From Arthrobacter sp. fls2-241-R2A-200 (GTDB lineage Bacteria; Actinomycetota; Actinomycetes; Actinomycetales; Micrococcaceae), in NCBI RefSeq assembly GCF_030209745.1, contig NZ_JARVRJ010000017.1:186001-250000 (forward strand): DNA of 64,000 bases, given 5' to 3'. Positions 43,714 through 52,094 of the stretch are shown piece after piece. The first letter of the stretch is position 1. Each line of letters starts with the position of its first letter. The position numbers and the translations under genes were made by a program. Under the pieces are notes generated by a model. That model searched no databases. It saw nothing but the letters and a program-made list of their open reading frames with translations, and had not been told where the DNA came from.

Positions 43714-45099
43714 ATGAAGTACGCGCAGTCCGTGTTGGACCTCATCGGCAATACGCCCCTCATCAAGCTCAACCACGTCACCGACGGGATCAAAGCAACC
43801 GTCTTGGTGAAGCTCGAATACATCAATCCCGGTGGATCCATCAAAGACCGGATCGCCGTGAAGATGATCGAGGACGCTGAGAGGGACGGCCGGCTCCGGC
43901 CGGGCGGAACCATCGTTGAGCCGACGTCAGGCAATACAGGAGTAGGGCTGGCGCTCGTCGCCCAGCAAAAGGGCTACAGGTGCATCTTCGTGGTGCCGGA
44001 CAAGGTGGGCGAGGACAAGCGCGCTGTACTCGCTGCCTATGGCGCCGAAGTTGTGGTGACGCCTACCGCCGTCGCCCCCGACAGCCCGCAGAGCTACTAT
44101 GGCGTTTCGGACCGCCTGGTCAAGGAGATCCCCGGTGCCTTCAAACCGGACCAGTTCTCCAATCCCGCGGCCCCGGGCAGCCACTACGAGTCAACCGGTC
44201 CTGAAATCTGGCGGGACACCGACGGCAAGGTAACGCACGTGGTCATCGGTGCGGGAACCGGCGGCACCATCACCGGCACCGGGCGCTTCCTCAAGGAAGT
44301 TTCGGCAGACCGGGCAGCGTCCGACGGCGGCCCCGTCAGGATTATCGGCGCCGACCCGGAAGGTTCTGTCTACTCAGGCGGAACCGGCCGTCCGTATTTC
44401 GTGGAAGGCGTAGGCGAGGACATGTGGCCCGCCAACTACGACGCCTCCGTCCCGGATGAGGTCATTGCGGTTTCGGACGCAGACTCGTTCTCCATGACCC
44501 GTCGGCTCGCCCGCGAAGAAGGCCTGCTGGTCGGTGGTTCCTCCGGCATGGCCGTGGTTGCCGCGCTTGAGGCAGCCAAGGACTTGGACGAGTCCGCGGT
44601 GGTTGTCGTGATCCTGCCCGACTCAGGCCGCGGTTATCTTGCCAAGATCTTCAACGACCAGTGGATGCGTTCCTACGGCTTCCTCTCCGGCGGCGAGGAA
44701 GCGTCCGTGGGAGAAGTGCTCAAGTCCAAGACGGGGGAGATGCCGGACCTGGTCCACATCCACCCGAACGAGACAGTGCGGGACGTTATCAACATCATGA
44801 ACGAATTCGGGGTCTCGCACATCCCGGTCCTCTCACAGGAGCCGCCCGTTGTCATGGGCGAGGTTCTGGGAGCTGTGGACGAGCGCAGCCTCACTTCCAA
44901 ACTTTTCCGCGGGGAAGCCAAGCTCACCGACAAGATCGCCGAGCACATGGGTGACCGCTTGCCCGTTATCGGCTCGCTGGAAACCATTTCCGCCGCGCGC
45001 GAGCTCTTGTCCGACGTCGATACCCTGATGGTGACGTTCGTCGGAGCGCCCGTGGGGATCCTGACCCGCCACGACCTTCTGGCGTACCTGAGCAACTAG
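43714..45099 (+). CDS. Cystathionine beta-synthase
   Basis: PLP enzyme condensing homocysteine with serine to cystathionine. The 461 residues comprise a catalytic domain (PLP lysine K44 in NPGGSIKDRIAV; cofactor-binding GAGTGGTITGTG) and a C-terminal pair of CBS domains (~335-460) containing VIGSLETISAARELL and HIHPNETVRDVINIM. No heme-binding N-terminal extension, as usual in bacteria. Followed after 40 bp by the gamma-synthase/lyase, so homocysteine to cysteine conversion is one operon. Confidence 0.95.
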   Translation: MKYAQSVLDLIGNTPLIKLNHVTDGIKATVLVKLEYINPGGSIKDRIAVKMIEDAERDGRLRPGGTIVEPTSGNTGVGLALVAQQKGYRCIFVVPDKVGEDKRAVLAAYGAEVVVTPTAVAPDSPQSYYGVSDRLVKEIPGAFKPDQFSNPAAPGSHYESTGPEIWRDTDGKVTHVVIGAGTGGTITGTGRFLKEVSADRAASDGGPVRIIGADPEGSVYSGGTGRPYFVEGVGEDMWPANYDASVPDEVIAVSDADSFSMTRRLAREEGLLVGGSSGMAVVAALEAAKDLDESAVVVVILPDSGRGYLAKIFNDQWMRSYGFLSGGEEASVGEVLKSKTGEMPDLVHIHPNETVRDVINIMNEFGVSHIPVLSQEPPVVMGEVLGAVDERSLTSKLFRGEAKLTDKIAEHMGDRLPVIGSLETISAARELLSDVDTLMVTFVGAPVGILTRHDLLAYLSN

Positions 45100-45139
45100 G
45101 CGCCCGATCCAACCGTCCAACGAACACAGAGGAGCTTCC

Positions 45140-46303
45140 ATGTCTGCCAACAACAACGCCGGGTTCAACACGCGCGCCGTCCATGCCGGGCAAGCCTTCG
45201 AGCCGCGGACCGGTGCCGTGGTCCCGCCGCTGCACTTCAGCTCGACCTACGCGCAGGACGGCATCGGCGGTTTGCGCTCCGGGTACGAGTACGGTCGCGG
45301 CGGGAACCCGACGCGCGATGCCCTCCAGGAGCAGCTTGCCGCCTTGGAAGGCGGAACGGCGGCATTCTCCTTCGGCTCCGGCCTCGCTGCCGAGGACTCA
45401 CTGATCCGGGCGCTCGCGCGTCCGGGTGACCACATCGTGCTGGGCAACGACGCTTATGGCGGTACCTACCGCCTCATCAGCCGTGTCCTCGGCGACTGGG
45501 GCGTCGGGAACACCCCAGTGGACATGTCCGACCTGGACGCTGTTGCCGCTGCCGTCGCTGCGAACAAGACGCGGATGGTGTGGGTTGAAACCCCGTCCAA
45601 CCCGATGATGAAGATCACCGATATCGAGGCGCTCGCCGCTGTAGCGCACGACGCCGGTGCCCTCCTGGTGGTGGATAACACCTTCGCCTCGCCCTACTTG
45701 CAGACACCGCTGGCCTTGGGTGCCGACGTCGTGGTCCACTCCACCACCAAGTACATTGGCGGCCACTCCGACGTGGTCGGTGGCGCGATCGTGGTCAAGG
45801 ATGCTGAGCTCGCCGAGAAGATCGGGTTCATCCAGTTTGCCGTGGGCGCAGTGTCCGGGCCGATGGATGCGTTCCTGACCACCCGTGGCCTGAAGACGCT
45901 CGGTGTGCGCATGGACCGTCACAGCGAGAACGGCCAGGCTGTGGCCGAGTGGCTGCTCCAGCGCCCCGAAGTAGAGGCTGTGCTGTACCCGGGGCTTCCG
46001 GGCCACCCCGGCCACGAACTTGCTGCCAAGCAGATGAAGAAATTCGGCGGCATGGTGTCCGTACAGTTCAAGGGCGGCGAGGCGGCAGCCCGCACCGTTG
46101 CTGAATCCACCTCCGTCTTCACACTCGCGGAATCGCTGGGCGGCATCGAATCGCTGATGAACTACCCCTCGGAGATGACTCACGCGTCGGTGAAAGGCAC
46201 GGAGCTGGCCGTGCCGGTCAACCTCCTGCGTCTGTCCTGCGGCATCGAGGAAGCCGAAGACCTGATTGCCGACCTTGAACAGGCATTCGCCAAGATCAGC
46301 TAG
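45140..46303 (+). CDS. Cystathionine gamma-synthase/gamma-lyase
   Basis: PLP enzyme of the Cys/Met metabolism family, 387 residues. PLP lysine K204 in HSTTKYIGGHSDVVGG; SGYEYGRGGNPTRDALQEQL and YPSEMTHASV are conserved. AGGAG precedes the ATG by 8 bp. Synthase and lyase activities are hard to separate by sequence; pairing with cystathionine beta-synthase favours lyase (reverse transsulfuration). A long hairpin follows. Confidence 0.93.
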   Translation: MSANNNAGFNTRAVHAGQAFEPRTGAVVPPLHFSSTYAQDGIGGLRSGYEYGRGGNPTRDALQEQLAALEGGTAAFSFGSGLAAEDSLIRALARPGDHIVLGNDAYGGTYRLISRVLGDWGVGNTPVDMSDLDAVAAAVAANKTRMVWVETPSNPMMKITDIEALAAVAHDAGALLVVDNTFASPYLQTPLALGADVVVHSTTKYIGGHSDVVGGAIVVKDAELAEKIGFIQFAVGAVSGPMDAFLTTRGLKTLGVRMDRHSENGQAVAEWLLQRPEVEAVLYPGLPGHPGHELAAKQMKKFGGMVSVQFKGGEAAARTVAESTSVFTLAESLGGIESLMNYPSEMTHASVKGTELAVPVNLLRLSCGIEEAEDLIADLEQAFAKIS

Positions 46304-46313
46304 CCGTGACCGA

Positions 46314-46376
46314 AGTCCGGACCCTGTTCGTCCAGCTGACCGCTCGACGGTAAGCAGTTCGAACAGGGTCCGGATT
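46314..46376. terminator. Long-stem hairpin after the transsulfuration operon
   Basis: TCCGGACCCTGTTCG (46316-46330) and CGAACAGGGTCCGGA (46360-46374), 15 bp perfect, extended by a G:T and an A:T pair, with a 29-nt loop. No U-tract. Probably ends the operon, but the long loop is unusual. Confidence 0.55.
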
Positions 46377-46403
46377 CTGCCGTCAAAGGTGTCACCGTAA
46401 GGT

Positions 46404-46430
46404 CTAGCTTTCTTTAGGAAAGTCAGCTAG
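46404..46430. promoter_or_regulatory. Likely HxlR operator
   Basis: CTTTC-TTTAG-GAAAG (46408-46422) inside an outer CTAG pair (46404-46407 and 46427-46430), 10 bp before the HxlR start codon. A nested palindrome of the size expected for a dimeric winged-helix repressor. Confidence 0.6.
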
Positions 46431-46439
46431 TTTGTGCTC

Positions 46440-46973
46440 ATGCCTTTGCGATCCGACTGGTCTGCCCGGTCCTGCAGCCTTGCCCGCGGCCTCGATGTCC
46501 TGGGAGATCCATGGGGGAGTTTGGTCCTCCGGGAAATCTTCTTTGGTAATGGCCGCTTCGATGCCATCAAGGAACGCCTTGAGGTGGCGGACAACGTGCT
46601 GAGCAAGCGCTTGGCATGGCTGCTCGACGCCGGCCTCCTAGCCCAGCGTCCCTACCGGGACGGAGCCCGTACCCGGCAGGAATACGTCCTCACGCCCAAG
46701 GGACAGGATGCACTTCCCGTTCTGAACGCCATTATCATCTGGGCCGAGAAACACCTGGATGCTCCCAACGAGGTATCCCACATGAAGGTGATCCACACCG
46801 ATTGCGGGCGGCCAACAACCTCGGCCGATACTTGTTCCCACTGCGGCACGCACCTGACTGCAGCAAATACGAGCTGGCACAGCTTCAAACGCAGTGACCA
46901 GCCCGTTCCCCTTGCCATCGCACCGCCCGAAACCCGCAGGGAAACAGCCCTCGGAACGGAGATCCCCGCATGA
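46440..46973 (+). CDS. HxlR-family transcriptional regulator
   Basis: 177 residues. The winged helix is clear: CSLARGLDVLGDPWGSLVLR, FDAIKERLEVADNVLSKRL, LLAQRPYRDGARTRQEYVLT. A C-terminal segment carries paired cysteines (CGRPTTSADTCSHCG), a likely zinc or redox site not found in minimal HxlR proteins. I prefer ATG 46440 over GTG 46434 because the family starts this way. Coupled to the MFS gene by an ATGA overlap. Confidence 0.9.
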   Translation: MPLRSDWSARSCSLARGLDVLGDPWGSLVLREIFFGNGRFDAIKERLEVADNVLSKRLAWLLDAGLLAQRPYRDGARTRQEYVLTPKGQDALPVLNAIIIWAEKHLDAPNEVSHMKVIHTDCGRPTTSADTCSHCGTHLTAANTSWHSFKRSDQPVPLAIAPPETRRETALGTEIPA

Positions 46974-48316
46974 GTGCTCCCCTGGAAACAGTCAAACGCT
47001 CCCGCCGTCGGCTCCACCCGGCCTGGATGGTGGCTGTGGTTGCCTTCCTCGCCTTGGTGGGCGCCGCCGGCTTCCGTGCAGCGCCCGGTGTGCTCATGGT
47101 CCCGCTGCAGCAGGAATTTGGTTGGTCCACCACGGTGTTGTCCCTCGCCGTCAGTATCAACCTTGTCCTCTTTGGGCTGACCGCACCCTTCGCCGCGGCG
47201 CTGATGGAACGCTTCGGCATCCGCAAAGTCACCTCCTTGGCCCTCTGCCTGATCGGGCTTGGCTCGGCGCTCACAGTATTCGTCAACCAGTCCTGGCAGA
47301 TCCTGCTCACGTGGGGCGTGCTGATCGGCCTCGGCACAGGATCCATGGCCTTGGTTTTCGCGGCCACGATCGCCAACACCTGGTTCGCGAAGAGCCGTGG
47401 GCTGGTGATCGGGATCCTGACGGCAGGCAGCGCCGCTGGCCAACTGGTGTTCCTGCCCTTCATCGCCGCACTGGCACAGAATCCCGGCTGGCGCGGCGCC
47501 TCGCTGCTCATCGCCGCCGGCGCCCTCGCCGTGGTGCCCTTGGTCTTGCGGTGGCTGAGGAACTCACCGGCCGACGTCGGCGTCTTGCCTTACGGTGCGG
47601 AAGAACCCACCGCAACGATCCTGCCGGTAGGGGAATCCGCGGGGGCGGAGCCGGCAACCCTCCAAGCCCCGGCTCAACAAGATTCGCCCAACGTGGCTGT
47701 CCGCGCCCTTCAGGTCTTGAAAAGGGCCAGCAAAGTCAGGACTTTCTGGGGGCTGGTTGCGGGCTTTGCCATTTGTGGGGCCACCACCAACGGACTCATC
47801 GGCACGCACTTCATTCCATCGGCCCATGATCACGGCATGCCCGAAACCACCGCGGCGGGCTTGCTCGCCGTCGTCGGAGTGTTCGACATTGTGGGAACCA
47901 TCGCATCGGGTTGGCTGACCGATCGCTTCAACCCGAAAATCCTGTTGGCCGTCTACTACCAGTTCCGAGGCATTGGCCTGCTGGTGCTGCCCCTGCTGCT
48001 CAGTTCATCGGTGCAGCCAAGCATGATCATCTTCGTGGTGGTCTATGGACTGGACTGGGTGGCCACGGTGCCGCCCACCGCGGCGATCTGCCGCTCCGTG
48101 TTCGGTGCTGATGGATCCGTGGTGTTTGGCTGGGTCTTTGCAGCCCACCAGCTCGGCGCGGCGGTCGCGGCACTGGCCGCAGGCTACGTCCGCGATGCCA
48201 CCGGCCAGTACAACTACGCGTGGGTCGGCGCGGCGGCCATGTGCACAGTTGCCGCGGTCATCAGCGCCACCATCCGGAAGGACGCTGTGAAAAGGACCCC
48301 AGTTCCCGTCGCTTGA
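46970..48316 (+). CDS. MFS transporter regulated by HxlR
   Basis: 448 residues, 12 hydrophobic segments. MVPLQQEFGWSTTVLSLAVS and LTDRFNPKILLAVYYQFRGI fit the monocarboxylate/oxalate-formate type MFS group. A large polar loop (~residues 200-250) separates the two halves. It starts inside the HxlR stop codon, so the regulator controls it. Converges with the acyl-CoA dehydrogenase gene. Substrate unknown. Confidence 0.87.
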   Translation: MSAPLETVKRSRRRLHPAWMVAVVAFLALVGAAGFRAAPGVLMVPLQQEFGWSTTVLSLAVSINLVLFGLTAPFAAALMERFGIRKVTSLALCLIGLGSALTVFVNQSWQILLTWGVLIGLGTGSMALVFAATIANTWFAKSRGLVIGILTAGSAAGQLVFLPFIAALAQNPGWRGASLLIAAGALAVVPLVLRWLRNSPADVGVLPYGAEEPTATILPVGESAGAEPATLQAPAQQDSPNVAVRALQVLKRASKVRTFWGLVAGFAICGATTNGLIGTHFIPSAHDHGMPETTAAGLLAVVGVFDIVGTIASGWLTDRFNPKILLAVYYQFRGIGLLVLPLLLSSSVQPSMIIFVVVYGLDWVATVPPTAAICRSVFGADGSVVFGWVFAAHQLGAAVAALAAGYVRDATGQYNYAWVGAAAMCTVAAVISATIRKDAVKRTPVPVA

Positions 48317-48320
48317 CTGC

Positions 48321-48383
48321 CGTTGTGAGGCCCGCTCTGCGTACAAAACCCGCGCGTTTCCCTGCAGAGCGGGCCTCACAACG
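48321..48383. terminator. 20-bp-stem hairpin between convergent genes
   Basis: The 20-bp arms 48321-48340 (CGTTGTGAGGCCCGCTCTGC) and 48364-48383 (GCAGAGCGGGCCTCACAACG) are perfectly complementary, loop 23 nt. The right arm touches the acyl-CoA dehydrogenase stop codon. No U-tract on either strand. Likely a bidirectional end signal or a dispersed repeat element. Confidence 0.6.
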
Positions 48384-49568
48384 TTAACGGAACGCGTTGA
48401 TGCCGGTGAGGTGCTGCCCGAGGATCAAAGTGTGGACCTCGTCCGTGCCTTCGTACGTCCGCACCGATTCGAGGTTGTTTGCATGCCGCAGGGGCGAGTA
48501 GTCCAAGGTGACCCCATTGCCCCCGAGGATGGTCCGGGCTTCCCTCGCGATCTTGATGGCTTCGCGCACGTTGTTTAGTTTGCCCAGCGAGATCTGTTGC
48601 GGTTCGAGGCGCCCGGAATCCTTGAGCCGTCCCAAGTGGAGGGCCACCATGGTGCCTTTCTGGATCTCCAAGAGCATGTTCACCAGCTTCTCCTGCGTTA
48701 GCTGGTACCCCGCCAGTGGCCGGCCGAACTGGAGCCTGGATCCGGCGTACTCGAGTGCTGCCTCATAGGAGTCGCGGGCAGCACCCATGGCTCCCCACGC
48801 GATACCGTAGCGCGCCTCGTTGAGGCACGAAAATGGCGCCCGAAGTCCCACCGCATCCGGGAGGATTGCCTCCGGACCCAGCTGCACGGCGTCGAACGTC
48901 ACATCGCACTGGATGGAAGCGCGCATGGAAAGCTTCGGCTCGATGGGGGTGGCCGTGACGCCGGGGGTCCCGGCCGGAACGAGGAACCCTCGGATGCCCG
49001 GGTTATCCCCGGTGGTCCTCGCCCAGACCACCATGACGTCGGCTATCGACGCCAAGCCGATCCAGCGCTTGGCCCCGTCCAAGACCCAGCCGCCGTCGTC
49101 GGTTTCACGGGCGCACGTGACCATCGACGACGGATCGGAACCCGCCGTCGGCTCCGTCAACGCAAAGCAGCCGATCAACTCACCGGCAGCCATCCGCGGG
49201 AGGTACTGCTGCTTTTGGGCCTCTGAGCCCCACTTGTGGATGGCGGTCATGGCAAGGGAACCCTGCACCGAAACAAACGTGCGGATCCCCGAATCACCGG
49301 CCTCCAGTTCCATGGCCGCGAGGCCATATTCGACGGCGGTGCGCCCAGGACAGCCATAGCCCTCCAAGTGCATGCCAAGGACTCCGAGCTCACCCAACTC
49401 CGGGGCGATCTCCCGGGGGAAGACTGCGTCCTCGTACCAGCGTGCGATGTTCGGCCGGATCCGCTGGGCGGTGTAGTCCCGGATCTTGTCCCTGAGGGCC
49501 AGCTCGTCCGGTGTCAGCAAGGAATCGAGGGCAAGGACGTCGGAGGTGTTCGTCGTTGAATCGCTCAT
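48384..49568 (-). CDS. Acyl-CoA dehydrogenase, glutaryl-CoA dehydrogenase-like
   Basis: FAD-dependent acyl-CoA dehydrogenase of 394 residues. The catalytic glutamate is in RTYEGTDEVHTLILG; CFALTEPTAGSDPSSM and GAKRWIGLASIADVMVVWAR are conserved flavin/substrate segments. The WYEDAVFPREIAPELGELG region resembles glutaryl-CoA dehydrogenase, which takes part in lysine/tryptophan breakdown, but a branched or short-chain substrate is possible. Monocistronic. Confidence 0.9.
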   Translation of the reverse strand: MSDSTTNTSDVLALDSLLTPDELALRDKIRDYTAQRIRPNIARWYEDAVFPREIAPELGELGVLGMHLEGYGCPGRTAVEYGLAAMELEAGDSGIRTFVSVQGSLAMTAIHKWGSEAQKQQYLPRMAAGELIGCFALTEPTAGSDPSSMVTCARETDDGGWVLDGAKRWIGLASIADVMVVWARTTGDNPGIRGFLVPAGTPGVTATPIEPKLSMRASIQCDVTFDAVQLGPEAILPDAVGLRAPFSCLNEARYGIAWGAMGAARDSYEAALEYAGSRLQFGRPLAGYQLTQEKLVNMLLEIQKGTMVALHLGRLKDSGRLEPQQISLGKLNNVREAIKIAREARTILGGNGVTLDYSPLRHANNLESVRTYEGTDEVHTLILGQHLTGINAFR

Positions 49569-49646
49569 TCCAGCATCCTAGGCGTTGGCCCTGCACTCTT
49601 CCCCCGCCGGAATGACGGCGGGAGCAGGAGGAAAGCGGAAGGGCGG

Positions 49647-49835
49647 TTAGCTGAAGCGCACCGCTTCCCACTCGAGAATTCGCGGAACGGCCAGTCCCTC
49701 GGTGACGAACGGATCGCCGGCCAGGAACTTTTCCGCATCCTCCCGGTAACTGAAAATCCCCATCGAGCTCCCGGCAGGGTCGGCAGTAAGGAACGGCCCG
49801 AGGGCCAGGAGCCCGCCTCCAAGATGGCGAGCCAA
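49647..49835 (-). pseudogene. N-terminally truncated YciI-domain remnant
   Basis: The 62-residue frame ends like a YciI protein: LLALGPFLTADPAGSSMGIF, REDAEKFLAGDPFVTEGLA, RILEWEAVRFS. The usual first ~35 residues of the ~95-residue family, with the catalytic-type His-Asp region, are missing. Upstream in the same frame a TGA at about 49857 and a 16-bp tandem repeat follow. I read this as a decayed gene whose 5' part was lost or overwritten by repeat expansion. Expression as a short peptide from the TTG at 49835 cannot be excluded. Confidence 0.6.
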
Positions 49836-49874
49836 GGAACAAGCGAGTCAAGGAACAGGCGAGCCAAGCAAGAA
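49827..49874. repeat. 16-bp tandem repeat, three copies
   Basis: GCGAGCCAAGGAACAA (49827-49842), GCGAGTCAAGGAACAG (49843-49858), GCGAGCCAAGCAAGAA (49859-49874). Sits at the broken 5' end of the YciI remnant, 25 bp before the histidine kinase gene. Confidence 0.9.
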
Positions 49875-49899
49875 CGACGAACCATGTAAGGATGTAGCC

Positions 49900-51414
49900 A
49901 TGGCGGGACCCCAGGTAAACGGCGACGACCTCGACGGCGGATTGTTGCCTCCGCCGGTTCGGGGCATGGGGCGTGCCCGCGTCATTGGAGGCCTTTGCCT
50001 GGCGGTGTCCCTGCCGCCCGCCGTCGAGCTGGTGGTTGCGGTGATGTCCTTCCGCAACTTCGCCATGATCATGCTGCTGCAGTTGGCGGTTGCGGTCACG
50101 GTCGCTGCCATAGGCGGCCTGTGGCCCGCGGTGGTGGCGGCAGTATTGGGCAGCTTTCTCCTTAATTACTACTCAGCGGACCCCGTGGGTTCGCTCTCCG
50201 TTGCGGACCCGACGACGCTTTTCACGTTGGTCGTGTTTCTCGCTTTGGCCTGCGGCGTCGCGCTCGCCGTAGGGTTGGCCGGCCGCCGGGCCCAGGACGC
50301 GGCACGTTCCGGGGCGGAAGCGAAAGCCCTGAGCGCGCTGGCCCTGCGTATCCTGAGCTCGGATGGAACCCTGGAATCGTTCCTTGAGAAGATTCGCGGC
50401 ACGCTGGGGATGGATGCAGTGACGTTGCTAGGAGCGTCAGCGCAGGCATCGGACAGCGGTTCGGGGCCGCCGGCTTGGCAAGTCCTGGCCAGTGCCGGCC
50501 CCAATCCGCCGGTGACCCACGCGGCCGCCGATCATACCGCCGTCGTAGATCCCCATTACACCTTGCTGTTGCGCGGCGGACCCCTCTCACCGCAAGGGCA
50601 GCGGTTGCTGGCGGCCTTCGGAGCGTTCGTGGTGGCGGTGCGGGAACGGCAGCAGTTGGTCAAGAGCCGGCGGGACAATCTCCGGCTGTCCGAGGGGAAC
50701 AAGATGCGTACCTCGATCCTGCGTGCCGTCTCGCATGATCTGAGAACTCCACTGGCCGGGATCAAGCTGGCAGTCAGTAGTTTGCGGCAGGAAGACGTGA
50801 CCTTTCCACCCGATGTTGAGCAGGAACTACTGGAAACGATCGAGGACTATGCGGATCGCTTGGACCATTTGGTGAACAACCTCCTGGACATGTCAAGGAT
50901 CACCGCCGATGCCGTTAGTCCGTTGCTGGATGGCATCACGTGGGCTGAGATCCTTCCGGAGGCACTTCGGGGCGTCCCGACTGGAAGGCTGCGCAACGAA
51001 TTGCCCCCGAACCTCCCCCCTGTGCAGGCGGACGCCGGCATGCTGGAGCGGGTGATAGCCAACATTGTGGAAAACGCCGTGAAGTACGCGCCCGATTCCG
51101 ATGTTGTCCTCAACGCCCGGACGGGGGCGGGAATAACGCTCGGTGACCTGCCAGCGAGCGAGCTGCGCGTGACGGACCACGGCAGGGGAGTGGCGCACCA
51201 AGAGGTGCTCACAATGTTCCAGCCGTTCCAGCGGCTCGATGATTCCTCGGCCAGCGTGCTGTCCGGCGGCGGAGTTGGTTTGGGGCTTGCGGTGGCGAAG
51301 GGATTCACAGAGGCGATGGGCGGCACCCTCGGTGCGGAGCCGACGCCGGGCGGTGGACTGACCATGGTGGTCACCCTGCCGTTGTGGACCGGTCACGGTG
51401 GTGAGCTTCCATGA
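49900..51414 (+). CDS. KdpD-like sensor histidine kinase lacking the KdpD N-terminal domain
   Basis: 504 residues. Three or four membrane segments (~28-125, DUF4118) and a GAF-like region (~145-250) precede the kinase: phosphoacceptor H279 in AVSHDLRTPLAGIKL, N-box NIVENAVKYAPDS, DHGRGV and GLGLAVAKGF. Full KdpD is about 850-900 residues and starts with KdpD/Usp sensor domains; these are absent here. No kdpFABC genes are near. Translation of kdpE overlaps by 4 bp. It likely pairs with that regulator, but potassium sensing should not be assumed. Confidence 0.88.
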   Translation: MAGPQVNGDDLDGGLLPPPVRGMGRARVIGGLCLAVSLPPAVELVVAVMSFRNFAMIMLLQLAVAVTVAAIGGLWPAVVAAVLGSFLLNYYSADPVGSLSVADPTTLFTLVVFLALACGVALAVGLAGRRAQDAARSGAEAKALSALALRILSSDGTLESFLEKIRGTLGMDAVTLLGASAQASDSGSGPPAWQVLASAGPNPPVTHAAADHTAVVDPHYTLLLRGGPLSPQGQRLLAAFGAFVVAVRERQQLVKSRRDNLRLSEGNKMRTSILRAVSHDLRTPLAGIKLAVSSLRQEDVTFPPDVEQELLETIEDYADRLDHLVNNLLDMSRITADAVSPLLDGITWAEILPEALRGVPTGRLRNELPPNLPPVQADAGMLERVIANIVENAVKYAPDSDVVLNARTGAGITLGDLPASELRVTDHGRGVAHQEVLTMFQPFQRLDDSSASVLSGGGVGLGLAVAKGFTEAMGGTLGAEPTPGGGLTMVVTLPLWTGHGGELP

Positions 51415-52085
51415 CGTTGGTGCTGATCGTCGAAGACGAGGCCCGGATTGCCCGGGCCATGCAGGTTACCCTCCAGGCCCACGGGTATCGCGCGTTGACG
51501 GTGGGGACAGGTTTTGACGCCTTGAACCTGGCGTCCACGCAGCCGGTGAAGATCGTTGTCCTGGATCTTGGGCTGCCGGACATGGATGGCGTGGACGTCA
51601 TTCGCCGCCTGCGTGCTTGGAGCAGCATGCCCATTATCGTGTTGTCGGCCCGGCACGCTTCCGAGGACAAAGTTGAAGCGCTCGACGCCGGTGCGGACGA
51701 CTACGTGACAAAACCGTTCGGTTTGGATGAGCTGCTGGCCCGGCTCCGGGTCGCCTCCCGGCGCTTGGTCACCGAGCATGAAGAACCAACATTGGCAATG
51801 GCTGATTTCAGCGTGGATCTTGCCGGCAAGAGAATCCTCAAGGACGGTTCGGAAGTCCGGTTGACTCCCACCGAGTGGAACATCTTGGAACTGCTGGTCC
51901 GCAACAAGGGAAAGCTGGTAAGCCAGCAACAGATCCTGACCCAGGTGTGGGGGCAAGCCTATGCCAAGGAAACCCAGTACCTGCGGGTCTATATCGCACA
52001 GCTGCGCCGCAAACTGGAGCGGGATCCTGCGGCGCCGCGACACTTGCACACGGAGGCAGGGATGGGCTACAGATTTGATCCTTAG
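51411..52085 (+). CDS. KdpE-like OmpR-family response regulator
   Basis: 224 residues. Receiver domain with the acidic pair in LIVEDEARI, phosphorylation aspartate in VLDLGLPDMDGVDVI and K in DDYVTKPF. The C-terminal OmpR-type winged helix has LTPTEWNILELLVRNKGKLV and YLRVYIAQLRRKLE. Closest by motif to KdpE. Cotranscribed with the truncated KdpD-like kinase. Confidence 0.95.
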   Translation: MTLVLIVEDEARIARAMQVTLQAHGYRALTVGTGFDALNLASTQPVKIVVLDLGLPDMDGVDVIRRLRAWSSMPIIVLSARHASEDKVEALDAGADDYVTKPFGLDELLARLRVASRRLVTEHEEPTLAMADFSVDLAGKRILKDGSEVRLTPTEWNILELLVRNKGKLVSQQQILTQVWGQAYAKETQYLRVYIAQLRRKLERDPAAPRHLHTEAGMGYRFDP

Positions 52086-52094
52086 ACTGGTCAC

